DNA of 64,000 bases, taken from NCBI RefSeq assembly GCF_901933205.1, contig NC_044576.1:10759024-10823023 (forward strand). Direction: 5' to 3'. The translations under genes and the position numbers were made by a program. Numbering within the stretch: the stretch's first letter is position 1; each line of letters begins with the position of its first letter. This document shows positions 61,701-64,000 of this stretch, one piece after another. This DNA comes from Camarhynchus parvulus (lineage: Eukaryota; Chordata; Aves; Passeriformes; Thraupidae). Below the pieces are notes generated by a model. That model worked only from the letters and a program-made list of their open reading frames with translations. It did no database searches and was not told the origin of the DNA.

Positions 61701-64000
61701 TATTCATTAGTAAGCATCCTCATCAAGGATCAAGCTTGTTTTTCAAGGTATTATTGTAGTCTAGTTCCAGGACTCAAGTTCAGTGCATAGAAGGCTAAAA
61801 GAATTTTTCATAAATTTTCTCTCCCTCCACTACTCTGATAATGCACAAAGGAATTTTTGCAAAGGGCAGGAGAAAGAGAAGAGTATTCTCTCATGGATCT
61901 TGCCACTGACAGCCTCCTGGTTTGACAGGCTATGCCACTACTCCACACCTCAGAAAACCATTCCTTATACATCAACAGAAGTGCAGATTTTAAGCTGACT
62001 TCAAAATGCGAATTACTATGAAATCCCAACATTGTTTAAAAGGAAACACATAAATAGCACAGCTTCCAGTATAGCATCATGAAAATCTGCATTTCACAGA
62101 GCTAAGCTAACAAACTGCAAAATGGAAGGAAAGAGATTCCTCTCTCAGCTCTTCCTTGGGAAGCCATTTGACCAGGTACATACAAGACAGTGACTGTGGG
62201 GAAACTTAGGGCTCTCTATTAAAACTTGGGCTTCTATTAAAATTCAAACTCAGAGTTTTCTCTTCCATATTATCATCCTTGGGGTCTGTTTTTTCTTTTC
62301 CAAAGGACAAGCAAAAATTTCCCCACTGCTCTACTGAATTCCTGTTGCAAGGATGAATAACTCACAAGGCTGGATCTGCCTACTGTTACTGTGGTTACCA
62401 AAGTTTCCTTCCCACTGAATCTGAATATCAGTTCTGTTCCAGTTTGCATATTTCAAGCTTCTGTTACTGATAAATGTTTTTTTCTTTTCTATCTGCTGTA
62501 ATGCAAACAACAAAGTAGTGTTTACCTTTAAAGCAGTGTTTGACTTCCATCCTGTGCAGTGTCCCAGGCTGGGTCCACTTCTCACCAGTTGTTCATTTTG
62601 GGTGTTTCCACTGATTCCATCTGACTCCAAACCCTACAGGAAAAAACCCAACATTTCTTGCAGTGGAAGGAAGTTAATAACACCAAGCAGAGGACATGGA
62701 GCAAGTTACAACCACACATCTCCAAGGATGTAAACTGTGCACCCTTGCAGGAATGCCATAGCAGAAGAGCCTGATGTACTGAGCATGTACATATTAACTG
62801 TGCAAAACCTGTAGGGTTTGTGCTTTAAAGAAACACCAGACATTCTAAACATAGATGACAATTAACTCTGAAATGGGCATACTTTTTCTTCCTCCTTCAA
62901 AAAATCCTTTTAGTGGACACCAACAGCAGCAGAGGATGGCACTGATCCTCCGCACTGTTTTGGTAACAGAACTGGACATTGTTCCATAGAATTCAGATTG
63001 GCAGCTTTAATCCAGGGTGAATGCATGGTTGGACCAAGGTACAAAGAAGTTATTGATGCAAAACCATACCATAAGGTCGTTCCTAGGTTCCATTTCTCCA
63101 CAGACGATAGCAAAACCAGTAGAGCAAGATTTTGATGATATCAAATAGCATCCTTGATACTGTATATGCTTTACAATTCCTCACTTTTGAAAAATGCACT
63201 GCCAGCCCCACTGGGAAACACACACAAATTTTCATCTAATATAAAAGTGCAACAGCTTGAAGACATACAATGTTTGAACAGCAGTTCCTTGCCTGCATTC
63301 CCCCTTGTATTTTTTTCTCTTTAGGGCATATACACTGTCTGAAGCACCTTCTATGGTTCCTCTAAGACTAGCAACAATGGTCCAGAGTCTTTAAAGTGAA
63401 GCAAACTCTTGAATCTTGTCAGGGTTTAATCAAAAGTCATCTTACTTAATTCTAAAATACTCGTTTTAATTTTCCTTTTAAATTTAAGGTTTTAAACCCA
63501 CAGGATTTTGTTTAAATATTTTGAATAAATTAATTCAAATGGAAATTGCTTGACCTTGGCTTTTTTAATTTGGCAGAGATGAAATAATTGTAACTGTCTT
63601 AATGTAAAACCTATGTAGATTAACTTTAGTACCATATGCAGAGCTCAGCAAAATGCATTTCTGACTTTGGAACACAGATATGCAAGATATATAGATATCC
63701 CCCCCGCCCACAAAAAACACAAACCAAAACAAAACAACCCCAAAAAGAAGCCCCCCAAAAAGGAATATGTTTTAACCACAAAATTAGAGGTCATTAAACA
63801 AGAACAGAACAGAAGCAAGCCAAAGAATTGCTGTTTCCAGCACAGCTGCTACAATAGAGAATGAACCTAGCTGATAAACTCCCAGGAAACTTTAATGGAT
63901 GAATTAGAGCCCTCAAGGTTGACACTATGTATAAATTAATGAGGTCTATATATTGTGATGAAGGATTGGCCTCTGCTTGCCTTCTGTTGACTGACAGTGC
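58771..64000. other. Non-coding, apparently gene-free interval to the window end
   Basis: No supported exon. A 68-codon minus-strand frame at 60,481-60,687 and a 99-codon frame at 62,331-62,630 have no recognisable domain. A-rich low-complexity sequence (caaaccaaaacaaaac type) lies near 63,715-63,760. Confidence 0.5.
60930..61090. promoter_or_regulatory. Candidate conserved non-coding element
   Basis: Contains agcttttaatgag, aatggccattttataaagg (CArG/TATA-like) and gagctaattatag (TAATTA core) within 160 bp. It reads like an enhancer rather than random AT-rich DNA, but this is a judgement from texture only. Confidence 0.2.

Noticed and set aside
1..64000. CR1 LINE, endogenous retrovirus, CRISPR, tRNA and rRNA content
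   Set aside because: I looked for CR1 tail motifs, reverse-transcriptase motifs, LTR pairs, repeat-spacer arrays and cloverleaf sequences and found none I could support by eye. Old, short repeat fragments may have been missed.

Overview
The window looks like nuclear DNA from a bird, probably a passerine. It is AT-rich, gene-poor, short of recognisable repeats, built of small exons with GT-AG introns, and its one intact gene encodes an avian-type surfactant protein A-like collectin. No bacterial, viral or organelle gene was seen, and no tRNA or rRNA gene.

Layout. Positions 1-7,900 are non-coding and downstream of the collectin gene. Positions 8,100-10,382 (minus strand) hold the intact SP-A-like gene: a first exon with signal peptide and a short collagen start, possibly a 24-nt mini-exon, a 72-nt coiled-coil neck exon and a 377-nt C-type lectin (CRD) exon. 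The exon phases all agree. Positions 10,460-23,100 show no convincing gene. Positions 23,100-41,350 appear to be a graveyard of dead collectin genes: (i) a minus-strand SP-D-like pseudogene with first exon, 108-nt collagen exon, neck exon and broken CRD (26,458 down to 23,147); (ii) two mutually homologous, stop-ridden CRD exons on the PLUS strand (30,312-30,667 and 37,684-38,055), each with weaker collagen-like and neck-like candidates upstream at similar spacing; (iii) a possible minus-strand MBL-like CRD start near 32,300-32,400; and (iv) a clear minus-strand relic of a mannose-binding lectin first coding exon at 41,196-41,347, with several collagen glycines replaced by Ser, Arg or Ala.

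Positions 41,350-64,000 look like a gene desert. It contains a CpG-rich block with two tandem minisatellites (40-bp and 36-bp units, 48,128-48,520) and several AT-rich segments dense in homeodomain-like motifs that resemble conserved non-coding enhancers (47,440-47,590; 58,500-58,770; 60,930-61,090).

Interpretation. The ancestral tetrapod cluster of soluble collectins (SP-A, SP-D and MBL types) seems to have shrunk here to one working gene, an SP-A/lung-lectin type with almost no collagen stalk, beside the rubble of at least three or four others, some inverted. Relic calls rest on hand-read motif, spacing and intron-phase agreement, with no database search, and each confidence reflects that.
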